Shown here: one piece after another, positions 30,105 to 42,200 of the stretch
Numbering within the stretch: position 1 is the first letter of the stretch
Layout: every line of letters starts with the position of its first letter
Notes under the pieces: model-generated
The model's input: the letters and a program-made list of their open reading frames with translations, nothing else
Told to the model about the DNA's origin: nothing
Database searches by the model: none
From: Ianthella basta
Taxonomy: Eukaryota > Porifera > Demospongiae > Verongiida > Ianthellidae
Direction of reading: 5' to 3'
Assembly: GCA_964019415.1 (NCBI GenBank)
Contig: OZ025874.1
Coordinates: 6,735,092 to 6,799,091, forward strand
Length of the DNA: 64,000 nucleotides
Translations under genes and position numbers: made by a program

Positions 30105-30399
30105 AGTAGAAGCCTGAAATTAGCAGAGAAAGCAATACAGCATTTGAAACAAACATGCGCACACCATGCTGAATACAATCTTCACAATTATAAGGCCAAC
30201 TACATGATTGTATGTATGCACTAACCCAAATTTAGTGCTAATCATGCAAACTCCATGCAATTACACACAGGTGAGGGCTAAACATGAAATGCACACTTGT
30301 TTCTTAGCTAACTGCTCCAGCATTTAGAAGATGACAGTGTGGGAGACGCATTTGTAGCTAGAGTGAATGTGTTGGCTGTCGTCAGTTGTCGTTCTAGTG
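30105..30399. promoter_or_regulatory. Upstream flank of gene B
   Basis: Unlike the upstream flanks of genes A and C, which resemble each other, so gene B may be regulated differently. No promoter motif was recognised. GTTCTAGTG at 30391-30399 is the left target duplication of the next element. Confidence 0.35.
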
Positions 30400-30794
30400 T
30401 AGTCTCGCGCGCCAGACCCCTTGCAGAAGGGTCTGGTATTATTGTGTAAGCTGACTTGTGTCTGAGATCCTGTCCTGGCCAATCAGATTTACCATTTGCT
30501 ATAATTATGACATCTGCCTAAACTTTAGAGACATGACGTCGGCTTGCTCAAAGGATATCGTTGGGGTGTGCTGAGATTTCGATCTGATAGACTCTTGAAA
30601 CTGAGCAAGAACAAGCCGTACAAGCAAAGCAATACGAATTTGCGCACTCCATACTTCGCTCACTGCACTACCACACAATGGACAACACTGTGCAAGAGTT
30701 AACCACAATTATACAATAATTACATTTCTATGGCATGAGTTGGCATATGCAATACTACCAGACCATTCCGCCAGGGGTCTGGTGCGCGAGACTA
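30400..30794. mobile_element. TAGTCT-family TIR element, 395 bp
   Basis: Termini TAGTCTCGCGCGCCAGACCC and its near complement ending GCGCGAGACTA. GTTCTAGTG occurs on the left (30391-30399) and again on the right (30796-30804, one base offset), fitting a 9-bp target duplication. There is no coding capacity. Same family as 2113 and 46424 by end sequence and duplication length. Confidence 0.7.
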
Positions 30795-30811
30795 GGTTCT
30801 AGTGCATGGTG

Positions 30812-30985
30812 AATAGAAATAATAAAACCTTTCTACAGAAATAGTAATTTTGTAGGATTGGCATAAAAAATCCAGAAGCATTAACCAAGGTCCCTACATG
30901 CCAGAAAGCAGCATGACATATTGTCTCACATCCTTGAATGTAAGGACCATTGTTAATGCTCCACTATGTGACTTGTTTCTGTGCA
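30812..30985. mobile_element. Worn copy of the 15774 MITE
   Basis: Shares 'agaaataataaaa..tttctac', 'ggtccctacatgc.agaaag', 'acccttgaatgta.gga' and 'ttaatgctccact' with 15774-16033, but one arm is shortened. Confidence 0.6.
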
Positions 30986-33730
30986 GTAATTAAAAATGGC
31001 AGAAATGCATGACAACGGATACCCTTTGAAACGGCATGCAAGCTAACTTCGTCCTAAGTTGGCAACGTGTACACCTTCAAATGGAGACATGACGACATTG
31101 CCGGGCTATTGAACCAAATCTGAAGGAGGACTATATTGGTGAACAAATGCAGTCAAACTGTTCACTTATGTCATCATAAAATGGCGTCTTTCACATAGCA
31201 ACGTCTCCTGAAGGCCTGGAAACTCCCATTAGTGAAACTTGCCCGTGTGCATACATAGGTTCCTAACCAACAAAAGAATACAGCCAGTGGAAAGTGATGT
31301 AACACTGTGATAAAGGTTTTTGTACTTGCTATGGTTAGTGTGCTATTGCTGTCAAAGAAGAATAAGAATAATTAGACTGAGACAAAACACGAAAATACCA
31401 AGGTCGTTTTCTGTGGAAGCGCACACTTTCACTTGGAATTAACGTTACTCCTGCATGATATGCAACTGACTCGTCAACATTGGCAGCCCTTTTCACCAGC
31501 TTTTAGCCCTAGAAGGGAATAGCACTACTTTTCACTTGTATTACAGCATACAAACAGCCACACTCGGGACCTGCATACACTCTCACACAGAGTTTCAGTC
31601 AGTGAACACCCTACCCCAAATCATACCATCGCTCCATACTAGCAAATGTATGGTGGTCATGACAAATTTGCTCATCTCCACTCTGTACAATTCGGATTTC
31701 TTCCTTGGCTTTCTTCTTGTTCACTCTGTCCACTCTCTTTCTTACCACTCTCTCATGTACTTGTCCCATTCTTCTGGGTACGTATACGTGAACCCCTTAG
31801 ACACCACTACAACGTATCTGATCGCTCCTTCTAACATCTTGTCTTCACCTGAGCTTTTCTCGCAGGTATTCTTGCTCATACCGCCTTCGCAATCGAATTC
31901 ATTTAACGAAACAATGATTACGCCTTATGTACTCGTTGCATGCTCAACAGGCCCTTAGTGGCAGGAAAGGGTGCCCAATTCGGCAAAGTGGAACCAATTA
32001 AGCAAGCGCACTGTTGCCATTTTAGGCTTGGGGGAACTTTTACACTATGACAGTTCAATTAACCTCACCTTTTCTCTCTTTGAGTCAAGTCATGTCTTTC
32101 AATAGAATACTTACATCACTAATACTATTATAAGTCTAAGACCACAATTATGGACATTGTGTTGACAACAGTAAAAATTAAGGCCACATAAGGAGTGCAA
32201 TAATATAGTGAAAGGCAAGCACATTATGTGACCAAACTTCATTGTATTGCACAACCTGAGTAGACTAAGGTCTAAGAATCATAACTCTCCACCACCTGTA
32301 GTGTGCAAATTTATGCTCATTACAATACTATCCTGCCAACAATACTCAAAGGTCATGTAGATGGTCTGATGTGCATTCCAATTGGGATCTTCACAATGCA
32401 CATTCAGCCATGCATGCGTCAGTCAGCATCTTATGTGGATATGTGCTAATACAGCAGGCATACTACAATGGCTAATGGCAATCACAGTACACTGATAGCA
32501 GTTCACACCATACCTCATATACGTATATGCACCAGCAATGAACATGAGCCATGGTTGATGTGACCAGGGTCATGGCTGCATGCCAACTTAAAGTTAATAT
32601 TCCAATGCTGCCCCACATCAGCATGCATAAGCCCGGTGTCGCCAATGACGTGGCAGTATCTGGGCTGACTTCTGGAAGAGGTTGTGGCCACAGAGAACAC
32701 ACCAAGACAGTGATCTTTTACACTTTCACAGACTACGATCCCTACAACTTCAGTTCCGCCCTCGTAGCTAATGCCTCGGCGCGCATAACACACGCTATAT
32801 CATGTGTGATCAGGAGCAAGCACAGCACCTCAACTCACCTATTAAATAGTCAGCTCGAGTCATGTACACAAACAGCAGTTTGTCAGAGTCTTCTGCACAA
32901 CCAAGTACTAACGTTCTGTGTCGGCAATCAGTCACAGCGTGAACTTTCAACCCTCTTGTCCCCCTTAGCATCACATTTATTCCCGCCTTATTCTCCCGCC
33001 ATTTACGTCTATAAAGTCTGTCATTTCAGTTTTGTAAGTGTCAATTTTACTGATGAAGGTCCTGAATTGGGCCGAAACATCTGAAATCCTTCTCAAGTTA
33101 CCAGCTAGTGTGGTTTCCCTAATTGATCCAGCAGTCAATTGTAACATGAATGCAGCATTGGAGGGCAGAGTCTCTCATGGTTTCTGCCAATAGTTGCACA
33201 TAAGACTCAACAGCTCTGATATCAAATACGCTCGTTCCTTTAAGAGATAAGTACTGCTCGAGTGCGAATCGAATCTTGTGCACCCCATCACGCTTGTAGG
33301 ATCACGAATTGCTAGTTTCTCCGCATTAAATAGCTAATTGTAGACATAATATAATGAGTGACAAACGATCACTATGGCAGTTTGACTGATGCATGACAGC
33401 GGATCTAGTAGGCGGAGGGGCGGATCCCTACGTACAACTTCTGATCGAGTTCCAGTCTATCGCTCACGCACAATATTACAGGCACGAAATCGTGCTATGT
33501 GTGATCAGGAGCGAGAACAGCGTCTCAACTCACCTAATACAATCAGCTGAAGTGACGTACACAAACAAGCAGTTCAGAAGTTGGCCAAGATCAGTCGCAA
33601 AGTAGGAAAACGGCAAACCTGCTCCGCTGACAGCAAGTGATGTTTCCTCACGTGAGCTTAAATCCCAACGGTACTACATAAATTACATAATAATATTAGT
33701 TACACAGTAATACAAATATTGTAAATTGGT
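30986..33730. repeat. Gene-free DNA between unit B and the EFA6 pseudogene
   Basis: 31115-31560 matches unit A (16370-16790). 33130-33245 matches 17440-17550, 46260-46370 and 47560-47660. 33245-33430 matches 47020-47160 and 47645-47830. Open frames at 31536-31958 and 32551-33084 have no recognisable family. 31960-32540 shows nothing I can name. Confidence 0.5.
33050..33077 (+). ncRNA. Possible hammerhead ribozyme core
   Basis: CTGATGA is followed by GGTCC, a six-base loop, GGGCC (a five-pair stem with one G-T wobble) and GAAAC. This is the arrangement of the CUGAUGA - stem II - GAAA core of hammerhead ribozymes, which occur in Penelope-like and other retroelements. I could not identify convincing stems I and III or a cleavage site, so this is only a candidate. 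Confidence 0.3.
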
Positions 33731-33908
33731 CGTAGCAGCATGCACTGGACTCCCCCCCCCCACACCACAGTGTTCCTAGCCCCACCACACACACAACAGG
33801 AGGTGGGTCATGTTCTGAACTTTCTGTCCAGACCTCGGCGCTGCATGAGGGGGGATTCCTTGTACCCACTGTTGGTCAAAGGAGTGGGAGAGGTGGGTCC
33901 ATGGTAAC

Positions 33909-36530
33909 CTAGGCAACCGAGTGAAGGAGGCGGTCAAAAGCAAAAACAAGGTCAGTGCCACTCATTAAACACAAGTGTGTGGAGACAGTCCCAGCTGAGC
34001 ACAGTGTGGTGGTCTTACGTGAGTATGGGTAGTCTGCAGTTGCTGTGGCAAGTGTCTGTATGGAGGGGGAGGGGACCATCCCACTGGGGAGTGGTGCATT
34101 GAGCAGTTCCACATCCACATCCGCAGAGAGGGAGTACTGGTAGATGCGGTAGCAGTTGATCTGGGGGGGGGGGGGGGGGGAGGGAGTGCAGTGGGTGGGG
34201 TGATACAGCATGGTGATGGGCGGGGGTCTCTATGAGGGGGTCACTTACCTCGTACTGGAGAAACTCTAACTTATCAAACCAGTCCTGAGAGAAGTGGGAT
34301 AGTACGTAGGAGTTTCAAATCATTCACTGCTCCCTCACATCCTCTGTCTGCCCTTCCCCCTCACCTTCCTACCCAACCTCATCCCTGTCCCATCCCCCCC
34401 TCCACCACTCACTGCTGTGCGTCCACTCCTCCCACTCTTTGGCTTGTGTTCTCTGTGCTCCTCTAGCTCCTTCTCCAAAGAACGTACCTGCATATATGTG
34501 AACATCAGTGCTCTCCAAGTAGGGGATATATATATACACGTACACAGATATACACACAGACAGACAGAGAGGCACATGTCCACAATGTCTCCACTACTCC
34601 TCACCGTCTCCTCATGCTTGGCCACCTGAGTCTCCTACACAACACACAATGAAGACACATGACTCACAAGCTCAGAGCCACTCTCATGCAGCACTCTCCC
34701 AACACAGACACACAGTCACAAGGAGGAGCTACAAATAGCACAACATTACCTAACATCACATTTCTGTAGGAGCCTCCCCTTCCTCCACCCCTTCCCTTCC
34801 TTCCCCTCCCCCATTGTCCCTTCCCTTCCCTCCCCTTCCCTCCCTCCCCTTCCCTCCCCACCTCCTTTCTCCCCCTCCCCTCCTCCTCACTATGTCATTG
34901 CTGGCAGGTTTCATTGGGTACATTGGTCGCACAAACTTGGTCTGTGAGCCAACGGCTGTGGCCAGCGGTGCACTGGAGTAGGTGGCAGACGCTTGGTTGA
35001 CTGCTGTTATCCACTGCTGTATCTCCAACATGTTACTACAGGGGGAGGGAGTGGGGGAGGGAAGGAGGTGTGGTAGGGAGGAGAAAGTGCATGTGAAGGC
35101 AATGAAAGCACCCACAATGCCTTTTTTCTGCTCATTTGCTTAAGTAGCTGTTGCTGACAAGTAAGAGTTTCAAAATGAATGTGCAGCACACATATCCACT
35201 GAAAAAACACAATGTCATTCCTTTATCTCTCTTCCTAGACATTCTCCCCCTCCCCCCCCCTCTCCTCCCCCTCACATTGTCTGCAGTAGGATCACTTTCC
35301 AGTCACTGGTGGTGATGCGCAGGACAGCATTCTTCTTGCTGTAGTCGTGTGCACGTGCAGCCAGGCAGTTCATCACAGGAAGAGCATGTTCGGTGTCACC
35401 TAGATGCAACTCGGAATTGGGCTGCATGCAAGTGGAGATGGTAAAATAGCATGAATACACCACACACCCCTCACACCACCCTCCCCAACTCTTCCCACCC
35501 CACCCCTCACATCAACACATCCATTTGCACCTCCCACTCCTCCCACCCATCCACCCTCCCACCAACCCCATCCACCCCTCCCCTCCCCTAACCTCTGTAA
35601 AGTACAGCATGAAGCCCTTGAGGTATGCGTAGTACGCCCTCCATCCTCGGTGGCCTCAAGGGACTAGCGGGACAGACAGAACATGGCAGTACACACACAT
35701 CAGTTACCATGGTGACCATGGAGTGGTACCTTTCTTGTGTGGACCTTCCATAATGTTCTTATGCAAACATTACCCTCTTTGAAGACAGGGGCATCAGCTG
35801 GGAGGTCCACCTGAAGGGGTGGGGTAGAGGGCGGGGCAGGGTGGAGTGAGCAGATAAATGTACATCTGTGGAAGACTTGTACATATCGTCCGTCAGTCTG
35901 TGCACACCCACCTCCACGAGTGACCCTGGTATGACCACTCTGTATATACGAACTGAGCCTTGTTCTTCATCTGGAGTGGACACGGGGCTGACGTCGGGCC
36001 TCTCATCACTATGGCAACCAGGGGAGAGAGGGACAGGTGATGCATGCAGCACAGTTGTCCATGATGCAGTGTATACTGGCTCACCTGGAAAATTCCAGGG
36101 GTTTTGCCTTGATACTCTCATACATAGACTGGAGGGGGAATACAGCTGAGAGGGAAGGAGATGTGAGGTTAGATGTGTGAGGGGTGTGGTGTAAGGGATG
36201 TGGTGTGAGGAGTGTGGTGTGAGGAGTAGGGATAACCTTCAAGACTTTATGAAACTCCTTCTTGTTATCGGGTAGTGTTATTTCAAGCTGAAGCACGTTC
36301 TCAATAAACTTGGAACTGGACATCTTCTTACCTGCGTGCTGTGGCATGCAGTGTGGGAAGTCAAGTGATATTTATAGTCACATGACACCACTGCCAATAC
36401 AGCTACACCCACTGACTGGATATTAGCCCCACCCCTCCTTACCAGGGAATTGTTCATGGGTGTGAGGAACCTCTCTGTTCCGCTGATGTGGGTGGAGTCC
36501 TGGTAGGACACCATGTCCTCACCTGCACAA
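33909..36530 (-). pseudogene. Duplicated 3' half of EFA6, disabled
   Basis: Copy of the last half of the EFA6 gene at 48359-53120, near-identical over exons and introns. It holds the C-terminal, coiled-coil, PH and late Sec7 exons and a piece of the exon before Sec7. Three lesions are visible. About 900 bases matching 52075-52980, with three exons for the first half of Sec7 and its catalytic Glu, are deleted (junction near 36395). A PH exon lacks one base near 35766 (compare 51253). The next PH exon has TGA at 35656-35658 where the intact gene has CGA. The 5' end stops at 36535, where repeat DNA of unit C begins. It has no PDZ domain and no promoter of its own. Expression from elsewhere cannot be excluded, but a working exchange factor is very unlikely. 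Confidence 0.88.
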
Positions 36531-36534
36531 TGCA

Positions 36535-39217
36535 CCATCTGTGGAACAAACCTGGTCTGATCTGTGACTGCAAATAGTCCTACTCTGGTCTGGTAGGGAA
36601 TGCCTTCAAAGGAGAGCTGTAGGCAGGAGCAACAACAGATATTCCACGTTTCTGGTGCTGAGGTTCACATGTGTAACATGTGCCTTCTCTCATTAGTGTC
36701 TGCTTCAGGGAAGGGTACGAGGAGAAGAATTGACTCAGTGAGTCAGTCTCACTGGACATGCCCTTTCACAAAGCGAGTCCACTCAGGACTAGCAGGCTGA
36801 CTTAGCTCATTGCTTCATGAGAAGTACTCAATGGAAAGGTTGAGAGAGTGGTACTGTGGAACAATTAGAAGAGCGTCACATTCACTCATTGTCCACACAA
36901 AGGGAGTAAGAGGTACAAGACAAGTGGAATTCCAGCAGAGAGTGGGCTCAATATCTGCTTCAGGGAAGAGAATAGGGAGAACATTTGACACAGTGGGGCA
37001 TTTGCACTGAACACCCTTTTCATAAAGCCCCACATTCCTTCTGGAATGAGTCCATTAAACTCAGGGGAATCAGACTCACTCAGCTCATTAACTCATGAGA
37101 AGTACTCTTTGAAAGAGTTTAGTTAAGTGTAGAAAGATAATTAAGTGGAACAATTAGAAGAGCGTCACATACACTCACTGTTCACACAAAGGACCAGTGA
37201 AGTGGAAGGCCAGCAGAGATTAGGTTCACTTCTTTGCAGCAGCCTCTCCAAATAACAGGCAATGAGCACAGCTGTACCTTCACAGCTCAGCTACTCTTGT
37301 CTGTACTATGCACCATATGCACTTGGCTGGAATGTGATGTTTAAATGGCCATGACCTGGTCCAAGGGAGGGAGGAGGAGGAGGATACTTCAAGAACACCT
37401 TACAACATGCATACTCCTACAGTCTCCTGATTTAGACACACTACACACCATCACTGGATGGTCTGTAGATTCAAGTGGCTAAGACTTGGCTGTGACATTG
37501 TCTAGGGGTAGGCGGCAGACACAAAGCCCAATTGCAAGCTGAAGAGGGATGAAACATACATGGAAAGAAATAAGCTAACTCAATGCACATGTACACACAC
37601 ATGTACTCACACACATGTACACACGCACCTATGAAAACAGAAGAGATCTGCGGCAGCACTCAGAAATAGATATTAGAGTTCTGGGCAAAATGGAGGAGTT
37701 GAGGTATATAGCCAATCCCAAGTTGAGAGTGAAACACCTCACAGAGACCTGCTGCACACGTGTTGGAAGGGAGACAAGCACACACAGTAGTGGTAAATGG
37801 GTGGAAAGTCTATTCTGCATGACAAAGATTCAGCATTGTAGCATCCAAGAAGTGATAAACCAAACTAATTAAAGATGACACTAAAGACACCATCTATTAC
37901 ACAAACAAGAGAGGAAACAGATGTCCTCTCATACTAGTGTGAGAGAAATGGTCAAACAAGCACAATGCACAATCTGTGGAACAAACCTGGTCTGATCTGT
38001 GACTGCATATTGTCAGAATCTGGTCTGGTAGGGAATGCCTTCAAAGGAGAGCTGTACGCAGAAGCAGCAACAGATCTTCCACATTTCTGCTGCTGAGGTA
38101 CACACGAGTAACGTGTGCCTTCTCTTCATTAGTGTCTGCTTCAGAGAAGAGTACTGGAGAACAGTTGACACAGTGAGTCAGTTTCACATGCTTTCATAAA
38201 GCCAGGGTTTCCCTCTGAAAGTAGTCAATTCAATTCAGGACTAACAAGTTCACTTAGCTTATTACTTCATGAGAAGTACTCAGTGGTCCATTGGAAGAGT
38301 TGAGAGAGAGTTAGATTCACTCAGTGAAACAAATGGAAGAGCATCACATTCACTCATTGTCCACACAAAGGGAGTAAGAAGTACAAGAAAAGTGGGATTC
38401 CAGCAGAGAGTAGGTTAAAAATCTGCTTCAGTGGAGAGAATACAGGGAGATTTGACACAGTGGGCCATTTGCACTGGACACACCCTTTCATAAAGCCACA
38501 CTTTCCTTCTGGAATGAGTCCATTCAACTCAGGACTACCAGGGTCACTTAGCTCAATACTTCATGAGAAGTACTCTTTGAAACAGTTGAAAAGATTAATT
38601 ATGTGCAAAATGTTAATTCAGTGGAACAATTACAAGATCGTCACATTCACTCAAGCTCATTGTTCAAACAGTGGGTGCAAGAGGTATCAGAGAAGTGGAT
38701 GGCTAGTAGAGATTAAGTTCACTTCTTTGCAACAGCCTCTCCAAATAACAGGCAATGAGCACAGCTGTACCTTCACAGCTCAGCTACTCTTGCACCAGCT
38801 GCCTTTCTCAACAGAGATGAGGCACTACATTCACACTTTAACTCTCCCACACATGACTACTTTACTAAGTGGCATGTGGTGGGGCACCAGCAGTCAGGGG
38901 CCTGTTAAGAGTAGCTGTCTAGCCTGAGATCTGCATCCACAAAAGTGGAAGAGCACAGGTTCACTGGTGAGGGTAGGGGAAAGTAAACTGTGAGCATCTT
39001 TTTGGTTCAGGTTATGAGAGGTTCAGAAGAGATTGGGTTAAGAGTTTCTAGTTCAAGGATGGCAGTGGATTCTTGAAACAATGGTTGAACATTTCGATCA
39101 TTTGCACAATGCACGGGTCATCAACACAGCTTGTGTGAAGATTTCACACAGTGGGAGACACTGGAATGTGGAAACCATTTAAAAGAAAATGTTGGAGGAC
39201 TGAGGGTATAGATCACG

Positions 39218-39220
<3 letters not shown>
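36535..39220. repeat. Non-coding part of tandem unit C, rearranged
   Basis: Modules of 4995-7646 recur in a different order. 36535-37290 resembles 6205-7230, then 37295-37860 resembles 5560-6110, and from 37960 the 6205-7600 type follows again. Part of the block is therefore duplicated within unit C. No gene recognised. Confidence 0.6.

Positions 39221-39263
<43 letters not shown>
39221..39263. repeat. (CA)n microsatellite just downstream of gene C
   Basis: A short CA run ends immediately before the stop codon of gene C, in the position equivalent to 7647-7733. Confidence 0.95.
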
Positions 39264-39264
<1 letters not shown>

Positions 39265-39266
<2 letters not shown>

Positions 39267-42200
39267 ACTGTGTCCTCTGACGTCTCTCCTCCAACAAAGC
39301 CCTCTCAATGCTGTCTGCTACATCATGCCCTAGGCAGTCCCCCACTGCAGACAAGACAGTGGACCATGTACGAGGGGATTCCCCTGTTCCCCCTGACTCC
39401 TGCAGCCAACACTCAAACATCTCCAGGCAACACAGCTCCAAATTGTGAGATCCTGTGGCTGTGAATGTCTTCAAAATGGCCGCCTGTATCCCCAAGTGGA
39501 CCCCTAGTTGGTGCCACTTGTGGGCAACTGAAGGGATCACCTTCTTCATGAGAGGTACAGAAGTGGGTTTGCTGAGGAGGAGCTCGTCTCTGAAGGGGTC
39601 CACCAAAGATGAGGGAGTGGGGGTGGCTATATGGAATGGAGTGAGGAGGTCACATAGTACAGAACGAAGTTCACTTTCATAGTAATAAAGTTCACATGTA
39701 CACAGCAACACAAACAGACTCTGACCAGTTAAGGATAGTAATCAGATTACTATGAAGTACATATATATGTACGTACATGAGCCCTTTTCATTAGGCATTA
39801 ATCACCGCACACATGTACCTTTCCACTTGCGGCGGACTTCCACTTTGAGCCCCTCAATGTGCTGTACAGCAACACCAGCATATTCCATTGCACCAATGAG
39901 CATTCTCCATGTGGGGGTGTGACCGTGGTGACCCTCCCTCCATCTGTTGAGCCCGTCTTGGATTGCCGCTTCCTCATTCAAAGGGTTGTTCACATAGCAT
40001 GCCTCAATAGTCTCTGGAGGCAGCCCAAGTCCTTCCAGCACTGTGCCCTCCCCTTACCTGCAGCCTTTCTACTAACAAATGTTCTAAAGATGATGGAGCA
40101 ATCTTCATTCACTGAGAGGGAGGCAAATGGGGAATGGTGGCAGCAGTGAACTATGCATTTAGAGGTACTACGTACTGAACATCACTTTGTACACATGACC
40201 ACTTACAAAAAACAGTTTGAGAGAAGACAGGATCACTATCGTCTGGGATGAATTTAGGCTTCTCAAGTTGGGAGTTGACAGAGGATGATGGCGAGTCCTG
40301 ATGTATCTCTTGTAATGGAGCTGTATGTGGCACATTGGAGAGAAAGGTCACTGGTTGATATTGGTAGAGCAGATGCATATGTAGGTCAGATGTCACTACA
40401 TAATTATACATATAATTTATTGTATGTAACAGGGTAAAATGGAGGTAAAGAATCATTGTAGGAACCTACTACTTTCACTTGGATAGAGTAGTGAGGGTAA
40501 GCTTTGCATTCCAGGAATGCATTGTAGCTGTGGGGAAGAGTGCTTTCATGTGAGATAAATTACTTTAAACAATTAACACTTCAGCAAGTTAGAAGGCTCA
40601 CTTCACTGTCTTGAGTTGCAAGGACTTCCTGTGTCAGCTGATCCATTGTATGTTTAGTCTCAAAATGGCCGAGTACCTCCAGCAGTGTCCTCCAACTGGC
40701 TACCTCATTGTGCTCCAGCCAGTAGATGAGGACCTCCAGGTACCTGTCTTCACAGGAGGAGTGGGTGGATGAAATGTGGGTTAGGGCTTCTAGGGGTATA
40801 TTGAGGGAAATCCCTAAGCGCCGCCATCGTTCAACATTAACATGACCAATGACGTGAGTGGATATTATACTCAAGTTTGGCTTCTGGTCCAACACTTTCT
40901 GCTGGCGGATGTGTGACTCCTCTGTGGCTGTTCCCTGCTCAGCTGTGGTGGTCCTCCCGAACACTTGACTAAGCACTGCCTGCACTGCCTGTTGTCCAAT
41001 TGGACCAATGGAGGTCAACTGCATCAGCCCCTCATGAAGGTGAAGGATAGCTGGTCCGTGTTGTGACCTAATTTCTTCTGGGATGTTTGACAAAAACCCT
41101 TGTCTCCCTCCAGCTCTACTGATGATGGCAGCAGCCTCATCAAGTCCAAGCTGCTCTGCCAGGTCCAGGGGTGTCAGCCCATTGGGAAGGCACTCATTGA
41201 GGATGCAGCAGAAAGAATCATTGGTTGCAAGGAAGTTGATCACTTCAGTGTATTTGCAGTTGCTTAGTTTCATGTAAGAGTGATGAAAGAGTACATCCTT
41301 CATGCACATCATTGCAATGATGGCCAATTGAAGAGGGTTCAATTCACACTCAGACAATACTTGAAGAGTGTTGTCACATCCAAATTGAGTTGGAAATAGC
41401 TGCTTCAGCCGCCTGTAGTACTGACCAGGCTCAGTGGGGGTTGTGAGTAAATCACTCAAGCATTCCAAAACCTCAACATCTCCATGTATTGCAGCCAAAC
41501 ATGCCAGTTTACTCTTGTTGACCAGCTGGTGCTTGGAGAGGATGGAGAGGACCTTTCTCAAGTTCTTTGGTTTACGCAACGTATTCTTGAATCCTTCAAC
41601 AGCGAACAAATGAAACTCAAACACAGAAATGGTATCAGTATGCTCTGAAAATAAGTAAGGAGATGAAATATTAATGCCAAGCTCTTTACAGAGGGCAAAG
41701 TCAACAATCATCTCATCTGGTAGGCGACCTTGCCAGCTCGTATGAAACCCACAAATATCCAATGCTGTTCCAAGCAATGGTGCTTCCACCTTTGTACTAG
41801 CGCCCAACTGCATGAGTGCCATGATACACTCACAGCGCCCACATAAAATGGCATAGTGCAATGGTGTTAGACCAAAGCAATCTCTCCGAGACACACTAAA
41901 CCCTCTAGCTGCCAACTGCTCAAGCAATTGGACTTCTTTAATTGCAGCAAAATGAAGCAACGTCATGCCATCTGTGGCCACCCCATCTACTGGAAAACCT
42001 TTTTCCATCAATGCTTGTACAGTTGACCACTGACCACGTCTCGCTGCTGCTAGTACAGGACCTCCCATGGTGCCACCAATGGAGGATATATCTGCTCCAT
42101 ACCTGACCAGCCTAGACACTACCTCATCTCTCCCCAGCTGTGCTGCATAATCTAGAGGAGTTTGGCCTTCACTGTCAGTGCCATTCACGTCACACCCCCT

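Noticed and set aside
31536-31958. A 140-codon hydrophobic plus-strand frame
   Set aside because: It starts in repeat DNA shared with unit A, where the frame is not kept.
32551-33084. A 177-codon plus-strand frame
   Set aside because: No family resemblance, low composition bias, and its end overlaps the hammerhead-like motif. It is more likely chance or a retroelement remnant.
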